Shown in pieces: positions 1 through 7,063 of a stretch of DNA of 13,150 nt. The translations under genes were made by a program, and so were the position numbers. The DNA is from CAINVV01 sp037440345. Lineage in GTDB: Bacteria > Bacteroidota > Bacteroidia > Bacteroidales > Prolixibacteraceae. Below the pieces are notes generated by a model. It saw only the letters and a program-made list of their open reading frames with translations, made no database searches and had not been told where the DNA came from. Every line of letters starts with the position of its first letter. Position 1 is the stretch's first letter. Where the stretch lies: assembly GCA_037440345.1 (NCBI GenBank), contig JBBIUJ010000093.1, forward strand, positions 1 through 13,150, given 5' to 3'.

Positions 1-757
1 TAACGGGAATTACCGAATTGTAAGCTGGATATCTCCCTTCCACCAACCGGCAAACCATTCTAAATCCAGTTAATTGGAAAATCGCATTCTTCTCATCAAA
101 CTCCAGGACTACATCAAAATCCTCTTTGGGAAGGAGATTTTTAAGCAGTGACGCTGGTTTCTTCGGCAGGATGAAAGATGCTTCATTGTCAGATTTCGCA
201 TCGGTTCGTTTGTAGCGCACCAATTTGTGCGCGTCAGATGCGACAAAGGTCATCTCAACAGGCGATATCTCAATGTTGATTCCGTTCATCACCGGACGGA
301 GTTCATCATCCGCAGTAGCGAAAAGGGTTTTGTTGATACCGTTCAGCATGACATCGTGCGGAACATTGATGGTATAGTGCTCGGGATTCAGTGTTGGCTG
401 ATTTGGAAATTCTTCGCCGTTTTGTCCGGGAATGGCAAATTTTCCATTGGCCGAAAGAATGCTCATGCCCATCGTATCCGCATCCAACTGGAAAGAGAGC
501 GGTTGCTCAGGAAACTCTTTCAATGTATCTAAAAGAATTTTCGCCGGCAGGGCTACCAAACCATCATCTTCCGAATGATCCAACTCCATGGTGGTTATGA
601 GGGTTGTTTCCAGGTCTGAAGCAGTTATAGAAAGGGATTTTCCTTCCAACCGAAACAAAAAATTATCCAGTATAGGCAGTGTATTCTTGCTGCTGATCAC
701 CCGGCTGATGGCATTGAGGTGCTTCAGCAACTCGGTACTTGAAACGACAAATTTCAT
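1..757 (-). CDS. dnaN: DNA polymerase III beta subunit (sliding clamp), 3' end outside the window
   Basis: Reading the minus strand from the ATG at 757 gives 252 codons without a stop up to the window edge. The protein begins MKFVVSSTELLKHLNAISRV and continues with LPILDNFLFRLEG, SDLETTL, LPAKILLDTLKEFP, FVASDAHKLVRY and EGRYPAYNSVIP, all typical of bacterial beta clamps. Full-length clamps have about 370 residues in three similar domains, so domain 1 (about 1-120) and domain 2 (about 125-250) are present and domain 3 is cut off. The clamp is a ring-shaped dimer that encircles DNA and tethers the replicative polymerase. ATG 757 matches the usual N-terminus of the family. A 324-bp gap separates it from the upstream gldFG gene, so it probably has its own promoter; a consensus DnaA box abuts the start codon. 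Identification is secure; only the missing C-terminus cannot be assessed. Confidence 0.96.
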   Translation of the reverse strand, partial: MKFVVSSTELLKHLNAISRVISSKNTLPILDNFLFRLEGKSLSITASDLETTLITTMELDHSEDDGLVALPAKILLDTLKEFPEQPLSFQLDADTMGMSILSANGKFAIPGQNGEEFPNQPTLNPEHYTINVPHDVMLNGINKTLFATADDELRPVMNGINIEISPVEMTFVASDAHKLVRYKRTDAKSDNEASFILPKKPASLLKNLLPKEDFDVVLEFDEKNAIFQLTGFRMVCRLVEGRYPAYNSVIPV

Positions 758-758
758 G

Positions 759-767
759 TGTGTATAA
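759..767 (-). promoter_or_regulatory. DnaA-box match at the dnaN start
   Basis: On the minus strand the nine bases read TTATACACA, an exact match to the DnaA box consensus TTATNCACA. Only one base separates it from the ATG of dnaN at 757. A chance match is expected about 0.4 times in a window of this size on both strands, so its position beside dnaN is what makes it notable. DnaA autoregulates dnaA-dnaN transcription in many bacteria; a role here is inferred. Confidence 0.4.
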
Positions 768-771
768 ATTT

Positions 772-798
772 ATTTTTAATTGCCACATGGAACTCGCA
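772..798. repeat. Direct repeat copy 1 upstream of dnaN
   Basis: These 27 bases match 864-890 at 23 positions, 92 bp apart. The shared part contains ATTTTTAA, then the near-palindrome CCACATGG (CCATATGG in copy 2), then AACTC. Spacing and palindromic core would suit a paired protein-binding site, but no regulator is known to me. Confidence 0.6.
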
Positions 799-863
799 TG
801 TTGTTTATATTCACCTTGATATGTGATTTACAATCATGCTCATTTCATATGATTATAATTTTG

Positions 864-890
864 ATTTTTAACGGCCATATGGAACTCCCA
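864..890. repeat. Direct repeat copy 2 upstream of dnaN
   Basis: This is the partner of 772-798 with four mismatches in 27 bases. Its core is the perfect palindrome CCATATGG (875-882). Both copies lie between the best promoter candidate (1007-1039) and the dnaN start, so they would be transcribed as part of the leader if that promoter is used. Confidence 0.6.
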
Positions 891-1006
891 ACAGTCATTC
901 TGGTGTGTGTGCAGGATTTTCTCATGGTCGTTTCATTCTAATATAGATTAGTTACTGTTGATATTACGCTATTTATCTTTGTTTTCCAGGCTTTTGAACC
1001 TCACCC

Positions 1007-1039
1007 CAAAGGTAAATCTCAAAGTTACGAATATACAAA
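1007..1039 (-). promoter_or_regulatory. Candidate promoter for dnaN
   Basis: The minus strand has TTTG at 1039-1036, a 21-nt spacer, then TACCTTTG at 1014-1007. This fits the Bacteroidota primary-sigma pattern (TTG or TTTG near -33, TAnnTTTG near -7) including spacing. A second -7-like box, TAACTTTG (1027-1020), lacks a -33 partner. Transcription would start near 1000, giving a leader of about 240 nt. This is a motif match only. Confidence 0.4.
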
Positions 1040-1081
1040 CATTCACTCGATTTTTCTTCGCGATAAACATTTTTTTCGCAT

Positions 1082-3517
1082 TCACTTTTCAGCTTTCAGA
1101 ATTGGCTTTTCGTTCAACCGCTTTCTTCTCCAGGTAAATAATACTGCTGAAATTAAAATGAGCATCAAAGGAAGTAGCAGGTTGAACCATTTGTAAAAGT
1201 TGCTTTGAGCGTTGACTTTTACTTTATCAAGAAGTCTGAGTTGCCAGGATTTGCCGCGCAACTCAATCAGGGAAGCATCATCGCTGAGATACTGGACAAG
1301 GTTGACGAAAAAATCGCGGTTCCCCCAGGTGATTTTTGAGACACGGTCGTATCCCAGCAGAGCTGTTTTAGGCTCTTTTGCAGCACGGTTAACCTTGTTT
1401 GAGATGAGTCCTCCATCCGAAAAAATCGCCATCTGGGTTGGTTTGCTTCCGACAATCGGTTTAAATCCTGCCGGAAGATCGGGCATATCCACAATCCTGT
1501 TTTTGAAAACAGAGCCAAACTTCCCCTCGAGCAAAATCCCGGTAATCAGATTTGATTTGTTGAAAAAACTCCTGGATGGAACCACATCAATCATACGGAG
1601 ATTGACCAGAACTGGTGCTTCATTCTTTCGGGAAAAAGGGGATGTGCTTAACAGGATTTTCTTATGGATATCTGGGTCCTCCCCAACAGTATCGATCGAA
1701 CTGACAAATTCGGCAGAGATTGGATTGACATTTTTTCCGATGGGATGCGACAGCAGGGGATGAAGCAAAGGTGAAAAGTACCATGGGGCCATGGAATAGT
1801 GGGGTGAAGCCCCAACCGGTGCAGTATTGACACGTATTTGCAGGCATTCGGCATCCTGAACCAGATCATTGTTCAGGCGGACACCGTAATGATAAAGCTG
1901 ATCACTAAGGTTGAGATCTACCGGAAGCGCCAAGGTCGTCATCCCTTCGGAGAGGCTATCGAGGCTCACTTTGACAGGATCGATGAGCCAGACCATTCTG
2001 CCACCTTTCATCAGGTACTGGTCCAAAATTAATTTGTCACGTTCCGGAAATTTCGACAACGGATTGGCCACGATGAGTACCCTGATACTGTCGGGATTGG
2101 ACAGAAGCATGTTGGTATTTACCCTGGAAACGGCAAAACCGGAGGACAAGGCCGAAGAAAAGTCCAGGAGTTGCAAGGAGTCGGCCTCCTGATGGCCCTC
2201 CAGAAAGGCGACATGGATTGGTTTATCGCGGGTGATTGTATGGATGGCATTCATGAACTCATACTCCAGTAGCTCGATAGAACGGTTCAGGTTCTCCTCG
2301 GCAGACTGTGCCGGATCATTTTTAAGCAGGTTCAGCACCATCGACCTTTCACCATAATGCAAGACTACCGTAGGGAATACCAGTTTTGTCGTGATGCCTT
2401 GTTCCGTCTTGATCCTAAGATCAGTAGGAACGATCCCGTGCTGAAACAATTGATCAAAATAGGCCTTTCGATCCTGGGCGGAGACCTCTTTGTAAGGATC
2501 TACTTTCCGGATGTAGATTGAATTTTTACGGTACTGCTGAAAGTCAGTCAATTTCTCATTGATGGCTGTTTTAAGCCTGCGAAATCCGACCGGCATCTCT
2601 CCCTCCAGATAAATTTCGGCCATCAATGGTTTGTCAATTTTTTCGAGTATCCTGATGGATGATTGTGAAAGCGTAAACCTTTTTTCAGCGGTAAAATCCA
2701 GGCGAAAGAACCGAAGATTGGCCACAACCAATAAACCCAGAATTGGAAGGAGATAATAAGTTATCCGCCTGCGCTGAAAGGATACAATTGTTCTTTTCCA
2801 GTTTAAGGCTACACCTGTCAGAATCAGGAAGGCTGTGGCAACCGTTAAAAAATAGAAGAGATCGCGACTATCGATCATCCCCCTACTGATGGATTCGTAA
2901 TGGGCGGAGATTCCCAGTGAAAGCAGGAAGGAAGCTAAAGATGTCTGTAATGTCAGCTCTGAAAGGAGTTCAAATCCGGAGAAGAGGAAAAATGAGAGCA
3001 AGACTGCCAGAACGAAAGCCACTATTTGGTTTTCGGAGAGCGAAGAGGTGAACAATCCAACGGACAGAAATATCAGTGCAAGTAAAAGCAGTCCGCAGTA
3101 GCTTCCAAAGGTTGCAGCCACATCCACCACTCCGACCGGATTTCCAAGCTGATAAACCGTATAGAAATAGACAAGTGACAAAAGAAGTGTTAGAAAAACG
3201 ACAAATAACGCTGCGAGTAATTTAGCAATAATCAATTGAAAAACAGTCAATGGCCTGGTCAACAACAGTTCCATGGTACCGTTGCGCACCTCTTCAGAGA
3301 ATAGCCGCATGGTAATTGCCGGTATCAGGAAGAGGTACAACCAGGGCGCAAGCTCAAAAAAGGAGGAGAGGGAGGCGTAACCTCCCGCAAGAATGTTCAT
3401 GTTCCCATCGAAGAACCAGAGGAACAGTCCCGTGATCAGCGCAAAGACCGCCAGGATGAGGTAGGCGATCAATGATCCGAAAAATTGAAGGAGTTCTTTT
3501 TTTATGAGGCTTAGCAT
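1082..3517 (-). CDS. gldFG: Fused GldF-GldG gliding-motility ABC transporter permease/auxiliary protein
   Basis: The 811-residue protein combines two proteins that are usually separate. Residues 1 to about 240 form an ABC-2 type permease (GldF-like) with six hydrophobic segments and the signature EEVRNGTMELLLTRP near residues 75-90. Residues from about 252 to the end are GldG-like: one membrane segment (about 253-268), the motif RLDFTAEKRFTLSQSS, a long extracytoplasmic region, and a C-terminal membrane segment (about 777-795) followed by a basic tail. In Flavobacterium johnsoniae, GldF (about 240 residues) and GldG (about 560) are separate and act with the ATPase GldA in gliding; the summed length fits a clean fusion. 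No gldA is present. Start: ATG 3517 leaves 12 nt after the lpxB stop; an in-frame TTG at 3526 is possible but less likely. It is the last gene of the surE-lpxB group. Transport substrate is unknown, and the presence of the gene does not prove gliding. Confidence 0.9.
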   Translation of the reverse strand: MLSLIKKELLQFFGSLIAYLILAVFALITGLFLWFFDGNMNILAGGYASLSSFFELAPWLYLFLIPAITMRLFSEEVRNGTMELLLTRPLTVFQLIIAKLLAALFVVFLTLLLSLVYFYTVYQLGNPVGVVDVAATFGSYCGLLLLALIFLSVGLFTSSLSENQIVAFVLAVLLSFFLFSGFELLSELTLQTSLASFLLSLGISAHYESISRGMIDSRDLFYFLTVATAFLILTGVALNWKRTIVSFQRRRITYYLLPILGLLVVANLRFFRLDFTAEKRFTLSQSSIRILEKIDKPLMAEIYLEGEMPVGFRRLKTAINEKLTDFQQYRKNSIYIRKVDPYKEVSAQDRKAYFDQLFQHGIVPTDLRIKTEQGITTKLVFPTVVLHYGERSMVLNLLKNDPAQSAEENLNRSIELLEYEFMNAIHTITRDKPIHVAFLEGHQEADSLQLLDFSSALSSGFAVSRVNTNMLLSNPDSIRVLIVANPLSKFPERDKLILDQYLMKGGRMVWLIDPVKVSLDSLSEGMTTLALPVDLNLSDQLYHYGVRLNNDLVQDAECLQIRVNTAPVGASPHYSMAPWYFSPLLHPLLSHPIGKNVNPISAEFVSSIDTVGEDPDIHKKILLSTSPFSRKNEAPVLVNLRMIDVVPSRSFFNKSNLITGILLEGKFGSVFKNRIVDMPDLPAGFKPIVGSKPTQMAIFSDGGLISNKVNRAAKEPKTALLGYDRVSKITWGNRDFFVNLVQYLSDDASLIELRGKSWQLRLLDKVKVNAQSNFYKWFNLLLPLMLILISAVLFTWRRKRLNEKPILKAEK

Positions 3518-3529
3518 GGAATACAAGTA

Positions 3530-4657
3530 TTAGCTTCTTAATAATCCAACCATCTCCCCGGCTGCCCTATCCGCACATCCCGGAGGTCCCAGTTTGGCCA
3601 GCATCAGTTTGTAATTTTGGAGCATCTCCTCCCGGTAGGCGTCATCTTCCAATATTTTCCGGAGTTCGGCTGCTACAGCTTCGGGTTTACAGCGTTCCTG
3701 AAAAAATTCCCTGACAATCTCCTTGTCCATCACCAGATTGACCAGCGAAAACCATTGGATGTTCAGAAAGAGTTTCTTTAGCAGGGAGGTAAACCTTCCC
3801 AACTCCATGATGTAACAGACCACCTGGGGGACTTTGATCACGGCGGTTTCGAGTGTGGCTGTACCGGAAGCAACAACCGCCGCTCTGGATTGCTGCAAAA
3901 GTTCATACGTCTTGCCGAACAGGACAGGAATCCTGCGATCTTTCAGATGCTCCTGGTACAGATTGAGTGGCAAGGAAGGGGCGCCGGCTATGACGAACTG
4001 ATAAATGGGAAACAGATCTGCCACCTCTGTCAGAACAGGCAATATCAGATTGATCTCCTGTTTTCGGCTTCCTGCAAGCAGGGCCACGATTGGCCGATCT
4101 TCCAGATTATTTTCATCGATAAATTCACGGTAGGTTTGCTCCATGTTGGGGCGAACTGCCAGCTCATCAATGGTGGGATTTCCAACGTAACGAATTTTAT
4201 AGTTGAATTTGTCGTAAAATGCTTTTTCGAAGGGAAAGATGGTAAACAGTTCATCCACATACTTCAAAATCCATTTTACCCGTCCCGGACGCCATGCCCA
4301 AATTTTGGGGGAAATATAGTAAAATGTCCTGATATTGTGCATTTTGGCAAATCTGGCCATTCTAAAATTGAATCCGGGATAATCGACCAATATCAACACA
4401 TCAGGTTGGAATTCGAGGAGCTTCTCCTCGGCCATTTTAAAATTGATTTTGATCTGTTTCAGATTCATCAAGACCGTGAAAAAGCCCATGAAAGCCATAT
4501 CACGGTAGTGTTTTAGCAAGACTCCTCCCTGTTCGGCCATCAAATCCCCTCCAAGAAAACAAAAAGTCGCATCAGTATCTTTCTTCTTGATGCCTGCCAT
4601 CAAATGGGAAGCGTGCAGATCACCGGAGGCCTCGCCGGCAATGATAAAATATCTCAT
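3530..4657 (-). CDS. lpxB: Lipid-A-disaccharide synthase
   Basis: This 375-residue protein is a GT19 glycosyltransferase that joins UDP-2,3-diacylglucosamine and lipid X into the lipid A disaccharide at the inner face of the cytoplasmic membrane. Visible family motifs are IIAGEASGDLHA (5-16), LGGDLM (35-40), VDYPGFNFRMA (91-101, including the conserved Asp92), YYISPKIWAWRPGRV (113-127), FPFE (141-144), YVGNP (157-161), LLAGSRKQEI (193-202), ASGTATLE (263-270) and SLVNLVMDKEIVREFFQ (304-320). Length is close to the 382 residues of the E. coli enzyme. It lies 22 nt after the small membrane protein gene and 12 nt before the gldFG start, so it is very likely co-transcribed with both. Nothing looks broken. 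Confidence 0.97.
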   Translation of the reverse strand: MRYFIIAGEASGDLHASHLMAGIKKKDTDATFCFLGGDLMAEQGGVLLKHYRDMAFMGFFTVLMNLKQIKINFKMAEEKLLEFQPDVLILVDYPGFNFRMARFAKMHNIRTFYYISPKIWAWRPGRVKWILKYVDELFTIFPFEKAFYDKFNYKIRYVGNPTIDELAVRPNMEQTYREFIDENNLEDRPIVALLAGSRKQEINLILPVLTEVADLFPIYQFVIAGAPSLPLNLYQEHLKDRRIPVLFGKTYELLQQSRAAVVASGTATLETAVIKVPQVVCYIMELGRFTSLLKKLFLNIQWFSLVNLVMDKEIVREFFQERCKPEAVAAELRKILEDDAYREEMLQNYKLMLAKLGPPGCADRAAGEMVGLLRS

Positions 4658-4679
4658 TCTGTTGCGCTTTAATGATTGC

Positions 4680-4991
4680 TTACATGGTGAATTTCATGAC
4701 AAAGACAGCCAGGACAAATAGAATGGTTATTGCCATCACTCCCCTCCCCGATTTGAACCGGTTGGTCCTGACAAAAAACATGAATGGGATCAAATTGGGA
4801 AAAACTGCCAAACTGATCACATGGACAAATTTCCCGGTCCGTATGAGAATATGTATGTATTCGCTAAAAGTTAGGTCCCTAAACCGAAATAGGAAATAGA
4901 GCATAAAAAACACCAAAGGAAAACCCAAACCAAGCAGAAGGCCAAGCCAAAATTTGTTCAATCCCGAAGGTTCATAATAAGCTGCACTCAT
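4680..4991 (-). CDS. Small three-helix membrane protein between surE and lpxB
   Basis: The 103-residue product has three hydrophobic segments, at about 13-35, 55-75 and 84-101, separated by short basic or polar loops (FRFRD, RTGK, RTNRFKSGRG), so it is probably an integral membrane protein. I recognise no catalytic motif or named family. It begins 4 nt after the surE stop and ends 22 nt before lpxB. Placement within a tight operon, a sensible ATG start and membrane-protein composition support a real gene. Its neighbours suggest an envelope-related job, but that is inference from position only. Confidence 0.8.
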   Translation of the reverse strand: MSAAYYEPSGLNKFWLGLLLGLGFPLVFFMLYFLFRFRDLTFSEYIHILIRTGKFVHVISLAVFPNLIPFMFFVRTNRFKSGRGVMAITILFVLAVFVMKFTM

Positions 4992-4995
4992 AGGG

Positions 4996-5766
4996 TCAGA
5001 ATTTCCATTTTTGCATAAAGTGAAAAGCGGTATAGGCTGTCAGATCAGTCGTCACAGGCACTACGGATACAAAACCATTGATCAGGGCAAAGGTATCGGT
5101 GTCTCGTGCCTCATTCTCTGCATCATTGAAATAACCTGTCATCCAGTAGTATTCGCGACCATGCGGATCGGTTCGTTGTTCGAACTCTTCCATCCATTTT
5201 CCACGAGTCTGGCGTGAAAAATTGATGCCTTTGATCTCTCCTTTGGGAATGTTCACATTCAGACAAACTCCATCAGGCAGACCAAACTCGGCTACTTTCT
5301 GGAATATGCGGGCCACTACTTTTTTGGCTTTTGTGAAATCGGCCTCCTGTATATAATCATCCAGTGAAAATCCAATGGAAGGAATTCCATGGATACAGCC
5401 TTCGATTGCAGCCCCCATCGTTCCCGAATAGAGTACCGAAATGGATGTATTTGCCCCATGATTGATCCCTGAAATCACAAAATCGGGAAGTCTGTCAAGT
5501 ATTTTACTGCAGGCAAGTTTGATGCAATCAACCGGCGTGCCCGAACAAGAATAGATGGAAAGTCCTTCCTCTTCCTGTAATTTATTGATTCTCAATGGTT
5601 TTTCAACTGTAATGGCATGAGACATTCCGGAATGGGGAGCGTCGGGCGCAACTACAACGATGTTGCCAAAGAGTTTCATCACCTCAATAAGTTCGTTTAA
5701 CCCTTTGGCAAAAACCCCGTCATCATTGGATATCAATATTAAAGGCCGTTCTTCCATTTTATCCAT
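4996..5766 (-). CDS. surE: 5'-nucleotidase SurE
   Basis: SurE is a cytoplasmic metal-dependent phosphatase acting on nucleoside monophosphates, linked to stress and stationary-phase survival. The 256-residue protein shows LISNDDG (11-17), PDAPHSGMSHAIT (41-53), SGTPVDC (75-81), VISGINHGANTS (97-108) and YSGTMGAAIEG (113-123). Asp15, Asp16, Ser46 and Asn102 correspond to the metal ligands Asp8, Asp9, Ser39 and Asn95 of the Thermotoga enzyme with a constant offset of seven. ATG 5766 is used here; the in-frame ATG at 5757 (three residues shorter) is equally plausible and would leave a short leader after the -7-like box at 5782-5775. It heads the surE, small membrane protein, lpxB, gldFG group. 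Confidence 0.95.
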   Translation of the reverse strand: MDKMEERPLILISNDDGVFAKGLNELIEVMKLFGNIVVVAPDAPHSGMSHAITVEKPLRINKLQEEEGLSIYSCSGTPVDCIKLACSKILDRLPDFVISGINHGANTSISVLYSGTMGAAIEGCIHGIPSIGFSLDDYIQEADFTKAKKVVARIFQKVAEFGLPDGVCLNVNIPKGEIKGINFSRQTRGKWMEEFEQRTDPHGREYYWMTGYFNDAENEARDTDTFALINGFVSVVPVTTDLTAYTAFHFMQKWKF

Positions 5767-5774
5767 ATTTTGCC

Positions 5775-5782
5775 CAAAGATA
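5775..5782 (-). promoter_or_regulatory. -7 promoter box candidate for surE
   Basis: The minus strand reads TATCTTTG, an exact TAnnTTTG match, with only 8 nt between it and the ATG at 5766. No clear -33 TTG is seen at proper spacing. Transcription would start at or just before the first ATG, making the mRNA leaderless or nearly so unless translation starts at 5757. Confidence 0.4.
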
Positions 5783-5813
5783 ATCGTTCGGACGGAAATA
5801 TTGGTTAAATAGG

Positions 5814-5821
5814 TACATTTG
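5814..5821 (+). promoter_or_regulatory. -7 promoter box candidate for the glycosyltransferase gene
   Basis: The plus strand reads TACATTTG, an exact TAnnTTTG match, with 7 nt between it and the ATG at 5829. A TTCG at 5787-5790 is the only rough -33 candidate (23-nt spacer). As with the opposite surE box, the start point would fall at the initiation codon. Confidence 0.4.
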
Positions 5822-5828
5822 CATTTGT

Positions 5829-6995
5829 ATGGCAGAATTAAAAAAACGCATCATCCTTTTGGGAACAACCTGGCCCTTTAGACCAGGAGGCATAGCCACT
5901 TTTAACGAAAGATTGGCCAGGGCGCTTATCGCTGAGGGGCATGAGGTAATCATCTATACTTTTTCACTTCAATATCCCGGTTTTTTGTTCCCCGGCAAAT
6001 CTCAATATTCTGATCAAACTGCACCAACGGATCTTGAAATTCGTATCAGGGTGAATTCGGTCAATCCTTTCAACTGGATATCTGTTGGAAGGGAAATCAG
6101 GAAACTGGCACCTGATCTGCTGGTCATGAGGTTCTGGATACCGATGATGGCCCCGGCGCTGGGGACCATTGCCCGTATTGTGAAGAAAAACCTGCACACG
6201 AGGGTCATCTCGCTGGCTGACAATATTATCCCCCACGAAAAGCGTCTGGGGGACCTGCAACTCACCAAATATTTTATAGGGAGCGTCGATGGGTTTGTCA
6301 CGCTATCACAAAAAGTTCTGGAAGATTTGAAGAAAATACGGCCATCCGTTCCTGTGCTGTATACTCCCCATCCGCTTTACGACAACTTTGGGAAAGCGGT
6401 ATCCCGGCAGGAGGCTTTTTCCAACTTGAATTTGGATTCTGATTTCAAGTATCTGCTGTTCTTCGGGTTTATCCGCGATTACAAAGGTCTCGATTGGTTG
6501 CTCACCGCTTTTGCCAATCCGGCTTTGCGAAAATTTAAGGTTAAGTTGCTGGTTGCAGGCGAATATTATACTGCCTCACAGAAGTATGATCAGATCATTA
6601 AAGAGCAACATTTGGAAGACCATGTGATCCTGCACACACACTTTATAGCCGACAGCATGGTCTCTTCCTACTTCGGTGCTGCCAACCTGGTAGTGCAACC
6701 TTATAAGGATGCCACACAGAGTGGCGTTACACAGATTGCCTACCATTTCGAAAAACCTATCCTGGTCACCAATGTTGGAGGATTGGGAGAAATTGTGCCT
6801 GACGGAAAAGTTGGATATTCTGTAGAACCAAATCCTGATGCCATTTCAGAAGCGCTTATTGATTTTCTGGAGTATGATCGGGAAGAGTCTTTCAAGGCAA
6901 ATATCCGGATAGAAAAGAACCGCTTCACGTGGGGGAAAATGGTTGAAACGATTGAAAAACTGGATGACGGAATAATAAAAAATAGGTTAATTTAG
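5829..6995 (+). CDS. GT4-family glycosyltransferase
   Basis: This 388-residue protein has the GT-B fold expected of GT4 enzymes, which transfer a sugar from a nucleotide-sugar to an acceptor, often in surface polysaccharide or glycolipid synthesis. The N-terminal half starts with a glycine-rich acceptor-side loop (TTWPFRPGGIATFNERLARAL, about residues 13-33). The C-terminal half starts its Rossmann strand with LLFFGFIRDYKGLDWLL (209-225), followed by LLVAGEYY, then VVQPYKDATQSGVTQIAY (288-305) and the donor-side VTNVGGLGEIV. The usual EX7E motif is not present in standard form; DATQSGVTQIA occupies its place, a pattern I associate with a Bacteroidota subgroup. No signal peptide or membrane segment is seen, so it is probably cytoplasmic. 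Sugar and acceptor cannot be told. It is divergent from surE and lies 68 nt before rel. Confidence 0.9.
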   Translation: MAELKKRIILLGTTWPFRPGGIATFNERLARALIAEGHEVIIYTFSLQYPGFLFPGKSQYSDQTAPTDLEIRIRVNSVNPFNWISVGREIRKLAPDLLVMRFWIPMMAPALGTIARIVKKNLHTRVISLADNIIPHEKRLGDLQLTKYFIGSVDGFVTLSQKVLEDLKKIRPSVPVLYTPHPLYDNFGKAVSRQEAFSNLNLDSDFKYLLFFGFIRDYKGLDWLLTAFANPALRKFKVKLLVAGEYYTASQKYDQIIKEQHLEDHVILHTHFIADSMVSSYFGAANLVVQPYKDATQSGVTQIAYHFEKPILVTNVGGLGEIVPDGKVGYSVEPNPDAISEALIDFLEYDREESFKANIRIEKNRFTWGKMVETIEKLDDGIIKNRLI

Positions 6996-7063
6996 GACGG
7001 TCAAGTCTGGATGATGTTTCCATTCAGAATTCGATGAACCCGTTATGAATATTTTGTTTACAG

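Larger units (their letters stand above)
758..1081. other. Leader/intergenic region between gldFG and dnaN
   Basis: No convincing gene lies in these 324 bases. They hold a DnaA-box match touching the dnaN start, a pair of imperfect 27-nt direct repeats, a weak A/T-rich inverted repeat (832-837 with 849-854, containing the palindrome TCATATGA) and a minus-strand promoter candidate near 1007-1039. If that promoter is used, the dnaN transcript has an untranslated leader of roughly 240 nt. I see no intrinsic terminator for gldFG here. Confidence 0.6.

Noticed and set aside
227..600. Overlapping open frames of 101 and 69 codons on the plus strand
   Set aside because: They are antisense to dnaN, which reads through the same DNA with strong family motifs.
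1050..1081. Terminator after gldFG
   Set aside because: On the minus strand only a 4-bp GCGA/TCGC pairing with a long loop is found, followed by a purine-rich tract and not a T-run.
1212..1763. A 183-codon open frame on the plus strand inside gldFG
   Set aside because: It is antisense to the GldG part of the fusion and its product has no family motif or plausible start context.
3890..4516. A 208-codon open frame on the plus strand inside lpxB
   Set aside because: It lies fully antisense to a well-conserved lpxB, has no recognisable motif or signal, and is best explained as a shadow of that gene's codon pattern.
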